Assembly (NCBI GenBank): GCA_019187195.1
Contig: JABAQT010000019.1
Coordinates: 61,783 to 125,782, forward strand
Origin: Bryobacteraceae bacterium
Lineage (GTDB): Bacteria; Acidobacteriota; Terriglobia; Bryobacterales; Bryobacteraceae
Length of the DNA stretch: 64,000 nucleotides
Reading direction: 5' to 3'
Part shown: in pieces, positions 34,514 to 43,884 of the stretch
Position numbering within the stretch: position 1 is the stretch's first letter
Layout of the letters: every line of letters starts with the position of its first letter
Made by a program: the position numbers and the translations under genes
Notes under the pieces: generated by a model
Seen by the model: the letters and a program-made list of their open reading frames with translations, nothing else
What the model was told of the DNA's origin: nothing
Database searches by the model: none

Positions 34514-36000
34514 AGAATCTGACGCGGCGCTCGTTCGTCACGCTGGCGGCCGCCCCGGCGCTGGCGCAAGCGGCGGACCGGGTCGAGCGATGGGGCGTTT
34601 GGGAACTTGCCGTGAACGGGCCGGCGGAAGGAAACCCTTTCGTCGATGTTAGCTTCGGCGCGGTGTTCGCGGGCGGCGCGAGGCATATTGAAGTGGGTGG
34701 TTTCTATGACGGCGGCGGCGTCTACCGTCTGCGCTTCAGTCCGGACACGCAAGGGGAGTGGACCTATCAGACGCGGTCGAACCGGCCGGAGTTGAACGGA
34801 AAAACCGGGCGCTTCGTTTGCGCGGCGCCATCGAAGGTCAACCACGGCCCCGTCGTCGTGCGCAACCAGCATCACTTCGCTTACGCGGACGGGACGCCGT
34901 ATTTTCCGTTCGGCACCACCTGCTACGCCTGGACTCATCAAGGCGATGCGCTCGAGGAACAAACGCTGCGCACGCTGGCGGCGGCGCCGTTTAACAAGAT
35001 GCGCATGTGCATCTTTCCGAAGAGTTACGCGTACAACGTGAACGAGCCGGTGTACTATCCGTTTGCGCGCGACGCGGCGGGGAAATCCGGCTTCGCGCAT
35101 CCGAATCCGGAATTTTTCGCCCATATCGAACGGCGCATCACGGGATTGCAACGGTTGGGCATGGAAGCGGACCTGATTCTGTTTCACCCCTATGACCGGT
35201 GGGGCTACCAGGACATGGGCGCTGCCGCCGACGATCGCTACCTGCGATATGTCATCGCCCGGCTTGCGTCGTTCCGGAACGTCTGGTGGTCGATGGCGAA
35301 CGAGTACAACTTCCTGAAAAAGAAGACACGCGCCGATTGGGAGCGGCTGGCGGGCATTTTGAACGCGGAAGATCCCTACCGGCGGCTGGCGTCCATCCAC
35401 AACGGCGGCGAACTGGAGAACATGTACGATCACTCGAAGAGCTGGATCACGCACGTCAGTTTGCAAAGCAGCCAGCTCGACCAGGGAGCCGCCTTGCGCA
35501 ACCGGTTCGGCAAGCCGGTCCTCTACGACGAATGCAAGTATGAGGGCAATATTCCGAAGCGGTGGGGCGACATTTCGGCGCGGGAACTGGTGCGGCGGTT
35601 CTGGATGGGAACGGCGCAGGGCTGCTATGTAGGCCATGGCGAGACGTACATGGACCCCGAGGACGTGCTCTGGTGGTCGAAGGGCGGGGTGCTGCGCGGC
35701 GAGAGCCCGCGGCGCATCGGGTTCCTGCGGCGGATTCTCGAGGAGACGGCGGAGGAAGGATTCGCCCCCCTCGATTCTTACTATCCCTGTTCAGGCGTGC
35801 CGGGAAAATATTACCTCTATTACTTCGACGTGCATCAACCCGTGAGTTTCGCGCCGGACCTGCCCGCCGGCAAGTTTTCCGCGGAATTGATCGATCCCTG
35901 GGAGATGACGGTGTCCGTCCTGGGTCGCGATTTCGAGCGGGGGGCGGAGGTGAAACTGCCGGGGAGACCTCACCTGGCGCTGCGTGTGCGGCGCCTGTAG
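34510..36000 (+). CDS. Exported DUF5060/DUF4038-type glycoside hydrolase
   Basis: 496 residues with a twin-arginine signal (MKNLTRRSFVTLAAAPALAQ). The N-terminal beta-sandwich (DRVERWGVWELAVNGPAEGN; GVYRLRFSPDTQGEWTYQT) matches DUF5060, which leads into a TIM barrel of the DUF4038 / GH140-like type (FAYADGTPYFPFGTTCYAWT; NKMRMCIFPKSY; WWSMANEYNFLKKK with the acid/base-like glutamate; VLYDECKYEGNIP with the nucleophile-like glutamate) and a C-terminal DUF5605-like beta domain. Predicted to cleave glycosidic bonds in plant-type polysaccharides outside the cytoplasm. Translationally coupled to the PL22-like gene. The ATG at 34510 is preferred; the longer frame starts inside the neighbour. Confidence 0.82.
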   Translation: MKNLTRRSFVTLAAAPALAQAADRVERWGVWELAVNGPAEGNPFVDVSFGAVFAGGARHIEVGGFYDGGGVYRLRFSPDTQGEWTYQTRSNRPELNGKTGRFVCAAPSKVNHGPVVVRNQHHFAYADGTPYFPFGTTCYAWTHQGDALEEQTLRTLAAAPFNKMRMCIFPKSYAYNVNEPVYYPFARDAAGKSGFAHPNPEFFAHIERRITGLQRLGMEADLILFHPYDRWGYQDMGAAADDRYLRYVIARLASFRNVWWSMANEYNFLKKKTRADWERLAGILNAEDPYRRLASIHNGGELENMYDHSKSWITHVSLQSSQLDQGAALRNRFGKPVLYDECKYEGNIPKRWGDISARELVRRFWMGTAQGCYVGHGETYMDPEDVLWWSKGGVLRGESPRRIGFLRRILEETAEEGFAPLDSYYPCSGVPGKYYLYYFDVHQPVSFAPDLPAGKFSAELIDPWEMTVSVLGRDFERGAEVKLPGRPHLALRVRRL

Positions 36001-36003
36001 ACG

Positions 36004-37476
36004 CTATTCAAAGACCGTGTTCACGGGAAGTATCTTCACGCTGTCCTTACGGACATGGAGCGGAAGTTTTTCCACGATTTCGTCTTCCTCGAGAATCTCC
36101 TTGGGCTTCGGAGAGTTGTATTTCATGGGCGACCTGGCTTCGCTGAGAATGGCGTCGCGCAGCTTGCCGCAATTTTCGGCGATGACAACGATCTTCATGT
36201 TCTCCATGGGCAGATGCTTGCGAATGGCCCGGTTGACGTCGTCGCGGGTGAGCTTCGCCAGTGCGCTCTTGAGGTAGGTGTTGTAGTTCGGGATGCCGTA
36301 ATACTGGCTGTCAATGGCATAGCCGAGTTCGGCGCGCTTGGTTTTCGTGAGCAGGTTGACGTATTTCGAGAGAAAGGTCCGGGTCTGCTCGAAATCCTCC
36401 TCGGAAAGACCCTGCCGGTGGAAACGCTCGAGTTCGTGGATGGCCAGGCGCAGGGCAAAGTGCGCCGTTTCCGGTTTCACCGGCCGGATCCAGACCTGGA
36501 AGATCTGTTGCTTGCGGGCAAGGTTCGGATCGGGCTCGAACTGGTACATTCCCCGCGGGAAATATTCGATGTAGGCGTAGTCGCCGTAGTTGAGTCCCCT
36601 TTTTTCGCGCAGGCGGTCATAGAGGCGGCCGCCGCTCGAACGATGTTGTCCGAGCCAGCTCTTGGCCACGAGCAGCGGAACGAAGTCCGCGTCGCCGCGC
36701 CGCACATCGATGGGAAAGCCGAGTGAGATGGCGACCGAACGGGTTTGTTTTTCCACCATCACGAGTTCCCGGCCGTCGATGCGCTTCGGAGCCGGGAGCC
36801 TGAGTTTGTCCGCGGATCCCTTGAGCCTCGAAAAATCTTGTTGCAGGCGCGATGGGAAGTCCTTGGGATACCCGCCGGCGACGGCGATGGTGAGGTTCGA
36901 CGCGTTGTAGTGCGTGCGATAAAACTGCTTCAGATCGTCCATGGTGATGGAACGAATGGCGCTCACGCGGCCGATGTCATAGTGGCCGTAAGGATGGCCT
37001 GCATAGATCTCGTTATAGAGGACCTCCTTGCCGAGTTCTTCGTCATTGTTGCCGCGCAGGGAGACCTGGAGAAAATTGATGGCGCTGTCTTTGAGCCGGC
37101 GCAGATCGTCCTCCCGCCAGCCGGGATCGAGGACCATGTCACGAAAGATGCCGTAGAATTTTTCGAGGTTGTCGACGTGCGTTTCAGTCGAGAACGTCGT
37201 CATTTCCTTATCCACCTGGTCGTCGATATTGACGGCCATGGGAAAGAGGGCGTCGAGGATCTGCTGGTAGGTGAGGCGCCTCGATCCGGCCTCGGCAACC
37301 ATGGCCGCCGTAAGCGCGGCCAGCCCTTCCTTGCCTTTGGGATCCGAGGCCGCTCCGGTGCGGAACACCAGGCGAATGGTGACAAGCGGCGATTTGCCGG
37401 GCTGGGTAATCATCTGCCCGGCGAAGGATTGTGCGGCGGCGGACAAGACCATAAGGAACATCCAGCGGAATTTCAT
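36004..37476 (-). CDS. M16-family peptidase subunit lacking the zinc motif
   Basis: 490 residues with signal peptide (MKFRWMFLMVLSAAAQSFAG). The M16 fold is clear: PLVTIRLVFRTGAASDPKGK, TYQQILDALFPMAVNI, FYRTHYNASNLTIAVAGGYP and the substrate-binding RLREKRGLNYGDYAYIE. The usual inverted zinc motif HxxEH is absent at the expected place (KEGLAALTAAMVAEA), so this is the non-catalytic partner. Heterodimeric M16B peptidases pair such a subunit with an HxxEH-bearing one; the latter is encoded at 38787-40118. Between them lies the methylthiotransferase gene. The ATG at 37476 precedes the signal peptide. Confidence 0.88.
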   Translation of the reverse strand: MKFRWMFLMVLSAAAQSFAGQMITQPGKSPLVTIRLVFRTGAASDPKGKEGLAALTAAMVAEAGSRRLTYQQILDALFPMAVNIDDQVDKEMTTFSTETHVDNLEKFYGIFRDMVLDPGWREDDLRRLKDSAINFLQVSLRGNNDEELGKEVLYNEIYAGHPYGHYDIGRVSAIRSITMDDLKQFYRTHYNASNLTIAVAGGYPKDFPSRLQQDFSRLKGSADKLRLPAPKRIDGRELVMVEKQTRSVAISLGFPIDVRRGDADFVPLLVAKSWLGQHRSSGGRLYDRLREKRGLNYGDYAYIEYFPRGMYQFEPDPNLARKQQIFQVWIRPVKPETAHFALRLAIHELERFHRQGLSEEDFEQTRTFLSKYVNLLTKTKRAELGYAIDSQYYGIPNYNTYLKSALAKLTRDDVNRAIRKHLPMENMKIVVIAENCGKLRDAILSEARSPMKYNSPKPKEILEEDEIVEKLPLHVRKDSVKILPVNTVFE

Positions 37477-37483
37477 CGAAACC

Positions 37484-38785
37484 TCATAGCACGCGGAACG
37501 GAGACGCCTCGCGGACGCCGTGTTCGCTGACCGAGCCGATAGTGACATCGATCAACTGATTGGCGGGCCGGGGCCGGTTCAATTCAACCTTGATGTAGTT
37601 CTCGCTCATCGCCGTCCCGGGCTGATCGAGCGTGACCGCGGAAATCGTCGTCCCCACCAACCGGTTGCGGAAGGCGAGATTCTTCTCCGCGGCGAGTTCG
37701 CGGAGGATGCGCGTACGCTGCTTGCGCGCCGGCATGGGGACCTGGTCGTGCGCGGCGGCTTCCGTGCCGGGGCGCTCGGAATAAGTGAAAACGTGAAGAT
37801 AGGTGAAGGGCAGGCTCTCGATGAAGCGGCGGCTTTCTTCAAACTCCGCTTCGGTTTCGCCTGGAAAGCCGGTCATGACATCCGCTCCGATGGCGGCAAG
37901 CGGCATCCATTCACGGGCCTTCCGGATGCGATCCTCGTAGTGGCGCGGGCGGTACTTCCGGCGCATGCGTCTCAGCACCGAGCCGGAGCCGGATTGGAGG
38001 GGAGCGTGAACGTGCGAGGCGATCCTCGGGCTATCCGCGATCAGGCGCAGCAGGTCGTCGGAAAAGTCCATCGGCTCGACGGAGCTGAGCCGCAGCCGTT
38101 CGATGGGGGTTTCATCGAGAACGCGGCGCAGCAGGTCCGTGAAACGAAAACGGAAATCGAGATCGCGGCCCCAGCGGCCGAGATTGATGCCGCTCAGGAC
38201 TACTTCCCTGTAGCGCGTGGCGAGACCCCGGATCTGTTCCACCACGGCTTCGGGACGCGCGCTCCGGCTGCGTCCGCGAACCGAGGGAATGACGCAGAAC
38301 GAACAGCGGTTATTACAGCCGTCCTGAACCTTGAGGTTGGGACGCGAACGGTCTCCCGAGGCGTCCTCGACGGGGGCGGAGAGGAACTCCTGGTGCGAGA
38401 AGATGTCGCCTACGTGGATTTGGGAGTGGAAGGGCGCTCCGCCGTCTTCCTCCATGCCGATGAGTTCCGGAATCTGGATCTTATGCGAGTTGCCGATTAC
38501 CCAATGGACGCCGGGAAGAGCGGCGAGTTGTTCCGGGGCTCGCTGGGCGTAACATCCCGTGACAAGGATGCGGGCGCCGGGATTTTCGCGGTGGACGCGG
38601 CGCGTGACCTGCCGCATCTCATCATCGGCGGTAGCGGTGACCGTGCATGTGTTGAGGATGACCAGGTCCGCCCCGGCGGTTTCGCTTACGCTCTCGAGTC
38701 CCTGTTTGCGCAGCATTCCCTCGAGCGCCGCGCCGTCGGCCTGTGTCGCCCGGCATCCGAAGTTGTGGACGTGGAAGGTACGCAT
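37484..38785 (-). CDS. MtaB-like tRNA methylthiotransferase (radical SAM)
   Basis: 433-residue radical-SAM enzyme of the MiaB/MtaB group, which adds a methylthio group to modified A37 of tRNA (ms2t6A for MtaB-type). N-terminal UPF0004 domain with three cluster cysteines C11 (FGCRATQADG), C47 (NTCTV) and C78 (TGCYAQR); radical SAM triad C157, C161, C164 in DGCNNRCSFCVIP; then VVLSGINLGRWGRDL, LHAPLQSGSGSVLRRMRRKY, TDVMTGFPGET-type (ADVMTGFPGETEAEF) and a C-terminal TRAM-like region. HVHNFGCR rather than a TLGCK start is a family variation. It sits 1 nt after the catalytic M16 gene and 7 nt before the non-catalytic one. Confidence 0.92.
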   Translation of the reverse strand: MRTFHVHNFGCRATQADGAALEGMLRKQGLESVSETAGADLVILNTCTVTATADDEMRQVTRRVHRENPGARILVTGCYAQRAPEQLAALPGVHWVIGNSHKIQIPELIGMEEDGGAPFHSQIHVGDIFSHQEFLSAPVEDASGDRSRPNLKVQDGCNNRCSFCVIPSVRGRSRSARPEAVVEQIRGLATRYREVVLSGINLGRWGRDLDFRFRFTDLLRRVLDETPIERLRLSSVEPMDFSDDLLRLIADSPRIASHVHAPLQSGSGSVLRRMRRKYRPRHYEDRIRKAREWMPLAAIGADVMTGFPGETEAEFEESRRFIESLPFTYLHVFTYSERPGTEAAAHDQVPMPARKQRTRILRELAAEKNLAFRNRLVGTTISAVTLDQPGTAMSENYIKVELNRPRPANQLIDVTIGSVSEHGVREASPFRVL

Positions 38786-38786
38786 G

Positions 38787-40118
38787 CTACTGTTTCGTGG
38801 ACAGGGTGACGATGGTGCGTTCGTTTTCGGTGAAGTACTTCCTGGCGATGCGCTGAAGATCGGCCGGTGTAAGCGCGGCGTAGCGGTCGTAAAGCCGGTT
38901 GATGGTTTCCGGAGTGCGGCGCAGGGAGATGAAGTGCGCCAGCGTCATGGCGATGGCTTCGCTGTTGTCGAGCCGCAGGGCGAATGCATAGCGCAGATGC
39001 TGTTTCACCGCCTCCAGTTTGTCCATCGGGACGGGATTATCCTGGAACCCTTTCAGCGTGGCGAGGATCTGATCCCGGATCCTCGAAACATCGGCCTCCT
39101 TCTTGACGCGCGCGATAACCGTGAAGAGGTTCGGATCAAGATGGTCGAAGTTATCAAAGGCGAGGAAATCGGCGGTCTGATCCTCGATGACGAGTTTGCG
39201 GTAGAGATCCGAGTTTCGTGAAAATCCGAGCTGCCCGATGAGATCGAGCGCGGCGGAATCGGCTTCCGTGTCGGTGTAGGCGGAGTTGCGGAAAGCCACG
39301 CTGATCACAGGCAGAGTCGGGGAGGGCCAGTCCACATGATTTGTACGGGGACCGCTGTGCGCGGGCTCGGCCGGAATATCCACCTTGTAGCTGCCGCGCC
39401 GCCAGTTGCCCCAGTATTTCTCCACCATCGCGCGGACCGCGACGGGGGAGACGTCGCCGGTGACGATGATCGTCGTGTATTCGGGACGGTAGAAGCGGTT
39501 GAAAAAGACTTTGCTGTAGGCGTACTGGTTGGGCATGTCCTCGATGTCCTTCAGAAAGCCGATGGTCGTGTGCTTGTAGGTGTGCTTGTCGAAGGCCGTG
39601 TCGTAGAGGACCTCGTTCAGTTTCTCGAGCGGCTCGGCGCTCGACTTGTTGTACTCGCCGAGAACGGCGAGCGCCTCGGTGCGGAAGACATCCTCCGAAT
39701 AGGAGAGGTTCTCGAACCGGTCGGCTTCGATGCGCAACAACTCATCCAGATCCTCCTTCGAGAAGGTGGTGTGGTAAATGGTGCGGTCATCCCAGGTGGA
39801 CGCGTTCGAGGAGGCGCCCATGCGCTTCAGCCGCTGCTCGTACTCTTCGGGGGACATGTTCTTTGTGCCGCGAAACATGACGTGCTCGAAGAAGTGCGCG
39901 AATCCGCTCTTGCCCGGTTCAATCTCATTGCGCGATCCCGTCTGAACCACGATATAAACCGCCACCACGTTCGGGTAGTCGGTGGGCACGGTGATGAGGC
40001 GTAGGCCGTTCGAAAAATCGTGCTGATCGTAGGCGTACGGGAACGCCTTCTGTTGAGGGCCGGCGGCTTGAGCTAGCATGGAAATCCCCAATAGGGCGGT
40101 GCAGAGGGCAGGCAACAT
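38787..40118 (-). CDS. M16-family zinc peptidase, catalytic subunit
   Basis: 443 residues with signal peptide (MLPALCTALLGISMLAQAAG). Zinc motif HFFEH (H75-E78-H79) with the third ligand glutamate E155 in AVLGEYNKS, 76 residues further, the spacing of M16 peptidases. The partner-type sequences GSRNEIEPGKSGFAHFFEHV, MGASSNASTWDDRTIYHTTF and FFNRFYRPEYTTIIVTGDVS are typical. It is expected to degrade peptides in the periplasm together with the non-catalytic subunit at 36004-37476. First gene of a three-gene operon (M16, MtaB-like, M16 without zinc motif). Confidence 0.92.
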   Translation of the reverse strand: MLPALCTALLGISMLAQAAGPQQKAFPYAYDQHDFSNGLRLITVPTDYPNVVAVYIVVQTGSRNEIEPGKSGFAHFFEHVMFRGTKNMSPEEYEQRLKRMGASSNASTWDDRTIYHTTFSKEDLDELLRIEADRFENLSYSEDVFRTEALAVLGEYNKSSAEPLEKLNEVLYDTAFDKHTYKHTTIGFLKDIEDMPNQYAYSKVFFNRFYRPEYTTIIVTGDVSPVAVRAMVEKYWGNWRRGSYKVDIPAEPAHSGPRTNHVDWPSPTLPVISVAFRNSAYTDTEADSAALDLIGQLGFSRNSDLYRKLVIEDQTADFLAFDNFDHLDPNLFTVIARVKKEADVSRIRDQILATLKGFQDNPVPMDKLEAVKQHLRYAFALRLDNSEAIAMTLAHFISLRRTPETINRLYDRYAALTPADLQRIARKYFTENERTIVTLSTKQ

Positions 40119-40208
40119 GAGTTTCAGTGCTTACTCCTAGTTTCGCTCACATTGCAATAACGGTGTAACGGCGCGGTCCGGATCCCCCCGGGTTGCCTCG
40201 AAAAGCTT

Positions 40209-42440
40209 CTACTGCTTGCGCATCTCGTTCTGAATTTCGAGCAACGCCTGACGCCGGCCTGGCCCCGCCAACTCGCGTTCGAGATGGCGCAGGGCGGCCC
40301 CCACTACATCCCGGTGATGGAGTTTCGAGCCGATTTCCTCTTCCCCGGTGAGGCTGAGCCAGATCTCGTGCAGGCGGTCGAGATCCTCGGGCCACAGACG
40401 CGGAGGGTGAGGACCGAGATTCACATAGGAGGGCGGGCGGTCGGAACTGATGACCTCGAGGGAGAAGGCGTGGCGCGGTTCGGGCAGTTTCTCCCAGGCA
40501 AGGCCGATGCGCCGGGAGAGTTCCTCGCTGGTCATGCGCGCGGAAACGCCCGTGACAAGACGGGACGCCTGCAGTTTACTCGCCGTCTGCACCATGGCGT
40601 CGAAGGGGTCCACTCCGGGGACGACCAGCAGTTCGACGGGTTTGCCCTCCTTCTCGGCGAGTTCGACCACGCGCGTGAAGAGTTGCTTTTCATAGTCGCT
40701 GAAAAGCTGTTCGTCGCGGAGTCCGTACTCGGCGGCCCCCGTCGAGAGTTGGCGGACGGTCATCACCACGATGTCATAGCGGCGAAGATTGGTTTTTTCG
40801 AGCACTCTCTTGAGATGATCCATGCGGTGGAAGTCGCGGACCGCCACCAGAATGCATCCCGGACGCGCGTGAAGCACTTCCTTATCCACCTGCTCCTGAT
40901 GATCGAGATTGAACTCCTCGAGGGTCTTTTCCTTCATTCTCCGGTGATTGATCCGCTCGGAGATGAGAAAGACGACAAACAGCAGGGTGGTCAGGGTGAG
41001 CCCCGCATAGGTGGCAATCTGTTTGGTGAAGAGGTTGGCGATCGCCACCAGGAACAACGCCACCACCGTGGCGATCAGGCCGAGTGGCAGTTCACGGCCG
41101 CCGATGTGGAGGTTGAAAGGGGTCTTGTATTCCTGATCATGGCGTTGGAAACGGAGGGCGAGAACGCCCATGCCCTTCAGAAAGAAACTCCACACGACGC
41201 CGAAAGCATAGGCCTCGCCGAGAAGAATGAGATTGCCGCGGCTGGCGAGGATGGTGATGAGCTGGAGGATGGTGATGAGGTTGATGATGCGGTATGTCGT
41301 ACCGAAGCGGCGGTGCGGCTTGCGGAAAAGGTCGAGCAGGACGCCATCCTCGGCGACGCGGTTGAGCACGCCATTGGCTCCGATAATCGAAGTGTTGACG
41401 CCGCCGGAAAGAATCAGGATCCCCACGATGACCACGAAGATATGGAAGCCGAGTTTCAGCAGCGGCGGCCCGGCAAGGCTCATCGCCAGCCCGCCTATGA
41501 GATTGTCATAGTAGTTGGGGCGTACGTTATCCGGGATGATCATCACGGCGAAAAGCGAGACAAGCCCGGTGCTCAGAAGCGCGTAGCCGCAGACAAGGTT
41601 CGCGGTGATCTTCAGGTTGCGCAATTTCGGATAAGCGATCTCGCGATAGACCTGGGCAAGCGTCTCAAACCCGCTCAACGCCAGCAGGGAATGCCCGAAC
41701 GCGACAATGATGCCCACGAAGGCGATGTGCTCCCACATCGTCCCCTTCAGCCACCCGAGCGCGCCCTCGCCGAACTGGAGATTCTGAAACGTGGGCGCGG
41801 GAGGCAGTTGCCAGTTGTCCCGCAGCACCAGCGTGAGCGGACACCAGATCAGTAGCGCCACCACCATGACGGTCGTGATTTGCAGGATGCGCAGCGCCTT
41901 GCCGCTCGATTCGTGAATCCCCTTGATGTTCATCCACCAGAAATACCCGGTGACGGCGGCGGCAAAGAAAACCGAGAACAGCGCCGGGTCGATACGCATA
42001 TCCTGATGCAGCATTTCGCTGATTTCATTCAGCAGATGTCCCAGGTACTGGCCCGCGCTGACGGCGCTGATCGGACCCGTGAGAACGTAGTCCACGACAA
42101 GGGCGGAAACCGAGAGTTTCGCCATGGTGGGTCCGATGCTGTCGCGAACGACGACGTAGACGCCCCCGCGCACGAACATGCTGCAACTTTCCATGTACAC
42201 CGAGCGGACAGCGAAGCTGAACAGCATCACGCCCAGCACGAACCACGGGGCGGACTTGCCGATGGCCTGCTCCGCGATGCCGCCGACATAAAACATGGTC
42301 GAGGCAAGGTCGCCGAGGACAATCGCGGCGCCGCGCCAGAAGCTGATAAAACTGAGCGCCACCGTGGTGGCGATGACAACCTTCGTTGTGTTGGAGGAGG
42401 GCGATGCCGGATTGGCGGGTTGCCCTATTTCAGAAGACAT
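40209..42440 (-). CDS. APC-superfamily permease with long C-terminal soluble domain
   Basis: 743 residues. About twelve hydrophobic helices in residues 15-500 match the amino acid-polyamine-organocation fold: FISFWRGAAIVLGDLASTMF, GGVYVVVRDSIGPTMAKLSV, ISAVSAGQYLGHLLNE, ALSGFETLAQVYREI and GGVNTSIIGANGVLNRVAED. The remaining roughly 220 residues (from about 520) are soluble; segments CILVAVRDFHRMDHLKRVLE and YDIVVMTVRQLSTG look like a universal-stress-protein-like domain. Such tails may regulate transport or sense nucleotides. Substrate unknown. Isolated gene; the 90 bases to the M16 gene contain nothing that I recognise. Confidence 0.85.
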   Translation of the reverse strand: MSSEIGQPANPASPSSNTTKVVIATTVALSFISFWRGAAIVLGDLASTMFYVGGIAEQAIGKSAPWFVLGVMLFSFAVRSVYMESCSMFVRGGVYVVVRDSIGPTMAKLSVSALVVDYVLTGPISAVSAGQYLGHLLNEISEMLHQDMRIDPALFSVFFAAAVTGYFWWMNIKGIHESSGKALRILQITTVMVVALLIWCPLTLVLRDNWQLPPAPTFQNLQFGEGALGWLKGTMWEHIAFVGIIVAFGHSLLALSGFETLAQVYREIAYPKLRNLKITANLVCGYALLSTGLVSLFAVMIIPDNVRPNYYDNLIGGLAMSLAGPPLLKLGFHIFVVIVGILILSGGVNTSIIGANGVLNRVAEDGVLLDLFRKPHRRFGTTYRIINLITILQLITILASRGNLILLGEAYAFGVVWSFFLKGMGVLALRFQRHDQEYKTPFNLHIGGRELPLGLIATVVALFLVAIANLFTKQIATYAGLTLTTLLFVVFLISERINHRRMKEKTLEEFNLDHQEQVDKEVLHARPGCILVAVRDFHRMDHLKRVLEKTNLRRYDIVVMTVRQLSTGAAEYGLRDEQLFSDYEKQLFTRVVELAEKEGKPVELLVVPGVDPFDAMVQTASKLQASRLVTGVSARMTSEELSRRIGLAWEKLPEPRHAFSLEVISSDRPPSYVNLGPHPPRLWPEDLDRLHEIWLSLTGEEEIGSKLHHRDVVGAALRHLERELAGPGRRQALLEIQNEMRKQ

Positions 42441-42483
42441 TGCGGTAGGGTGGGCCTGACAAGATTATGTTACCTATAACGCT

Positions 42484-43884
42484 ATGAGCGAATCCACAAC
42501 CTCGCCGCCACGGCGCGAATACGCGGCCCGGGTTGTGGAGATCCTTCGCCGTCGCGGCTATAAGGCATGGTTCGCCGGCGGATGCGTGCGGGATGAGGTG
42601 TTGGGCATTCCGCCGAAAGATTATGATATCGCATCGAGCGCGACGCCTGAACAGGTTTTGGCGCTATTCCCGCGCGCGGAGAAAGTGGGTGCTCATTTCG
42701 GCGTCGTGCTCGTGAAGGAAGCGGAAAACTGCGTCGAAGTGGCCACTTTTCGTTCCGACCATGGCTACTCCGATGGCCGCCATCCCGATGCGGTGACGTT
42801 TGAGACGGACCCGCGCCTTGACGCGATTCGCCGCGATTTCACCATCAACGCGATGTTCCTTGATCCGTTCACCGGCGAAGTGCTGGACTTCACGGGCGGC
42901 CGCGACGACCTGCGCGCGGGAGTGGTTCGCGCCGTCGGCAATGCCGTTGAGCGCTTTCGCGAGGATCACTTGCGAATCCTGAGGGCGGCGCGGTTTGCGG
43001 CGCGGTTCGGATTTGCCATCGAGCCCGAAACCTACGCCGCCATGCGGAGCCAGGGATCTCTTCTGGACACCGTGTCCAGGGAGCGGGTGCGGGAGGAGTT
43101 GATCCGGATCCTTACCGAAGGCGGAGCCAGGCGCGGCCTCGAACTGCTTGACGGATGCGGGTTGCTCGAGCGGTTGCTGCCCGAGGTGAAAGCCTTCCAG
43201 GGTGTCGCCCAGCCGCCGGAATTCCATCCCGAGGGCGACGTGTGGACCCACGTCATGCTGATGCTCGACCTGATGGGCAAGGCCTCGCCCGCGCTGGCGC
43301 TTGGCGTCCTGCTGCATGACGTGGGCAAGCCGTCCACCTTTCGCGTGGCGGAAAGAATTCGTTTTGACGGCCACGTCGAGGTGGGCGTGGTGATGGCGCG
43401 GCGGATTCTCGAGAGGCTGAGATGCTCCGGAGAGCAGGTGGAGCGCGTGTGCGCGCTGGTGGAACATCACATGCGCTTCAGCCATGTGAAGCGCATGAAG
43501 CAAAGCACGCTGAAACGTTTCCTCCGCATGCCGCGCTTCGAGGACCATCTGGAGTTGCACCGCCTCGATTGCCTCTCGAGCCATCGCAACCTCGAGAGCT
43601 ATGAGTTTGCCCGCCACGCTTTCGAAAACATGCCCTCGGAGGCGCTGCGCCCGCCGCGCCTGCTGACGGGCGATGATCTCATTGCCGCCGGATACACGCC
43701 CGGCCCGTTGTTCAGGGAACTGCTGCGCGCCGTCGAGGACGCGCAACTCGAGGGCCGCGTCCACAGCCGTGAGGAGGCTCTGGACCTGGCGGCGTCGCTC
43801 ACACCTCGACGGCTGCCGCCTCCTTCGAATCAGCCCGGTGCAATGCGCGCAGACGGCGCCTCGCCACACGATCCCACCACATGA
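42484..43884 (+). CDS. CCA-adding/poly(A) polymerase-family tRNA nucleotidyltransferase with HD domain
   Basis: 466 residues. Class II nucleotidyltransferase head: WFAGGCVRDEVLGIPPKDYDIASSATP supplies the GGxVRD and DxD catalytic motifs, followed by RRDFTINAMF, GGRDDLRAGVVRAVG and RFREDHLRILRAARFAARFG. A C-terminal HD domain is visible in LGVLLHDVGKPSTF and VCALVEHHMRF. It adds or repairs the 3' CCA of tRNA. The HD domain suggests phosphohydrolase activity as in E. coli CCA. Its last 86 bases overlap the convergent PepSY gene in antisense. Confidence 0.9.
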   Translation: MSESTTSPPRREYAARVVEILRRRGYKAWFAGGCVRDEVLGIPPKDYDIASSATPEQVLALFPRAEKVGAHFGVVLVKEAENCVEVATFRSDHGYSDGRHPDAVTFETDPRLDAIRRDFTINAMFLDPFTGEVLDFTGGRDDLRAGVVRAVGNAVERFREDHLRILRAARFAARFGFAIEPETYAAMRSQGSLLDTVSRERVREELIRILTEGGARRGLELLDGCGLLERLLPEVKAFQGVAQPPEFHPEGDVWTHVMLMLDLMGKASPALALGVLLHDVGKPSTFRVAERIRFDGHVEVGVVMARRILERLRCSGEQVERVCALVEHHMRFSHVKRMKQSTLKRFLRMPRFEDHLELHRLDCLSSHRNLESYEFARHAFENMPSEALRPPRLLTGDDLIAAGYTPGPLFRELLRAVEDAQLEGRVHSREEALDLAASLTPRRLPPPSNQPGAMRADGASPHDPTT

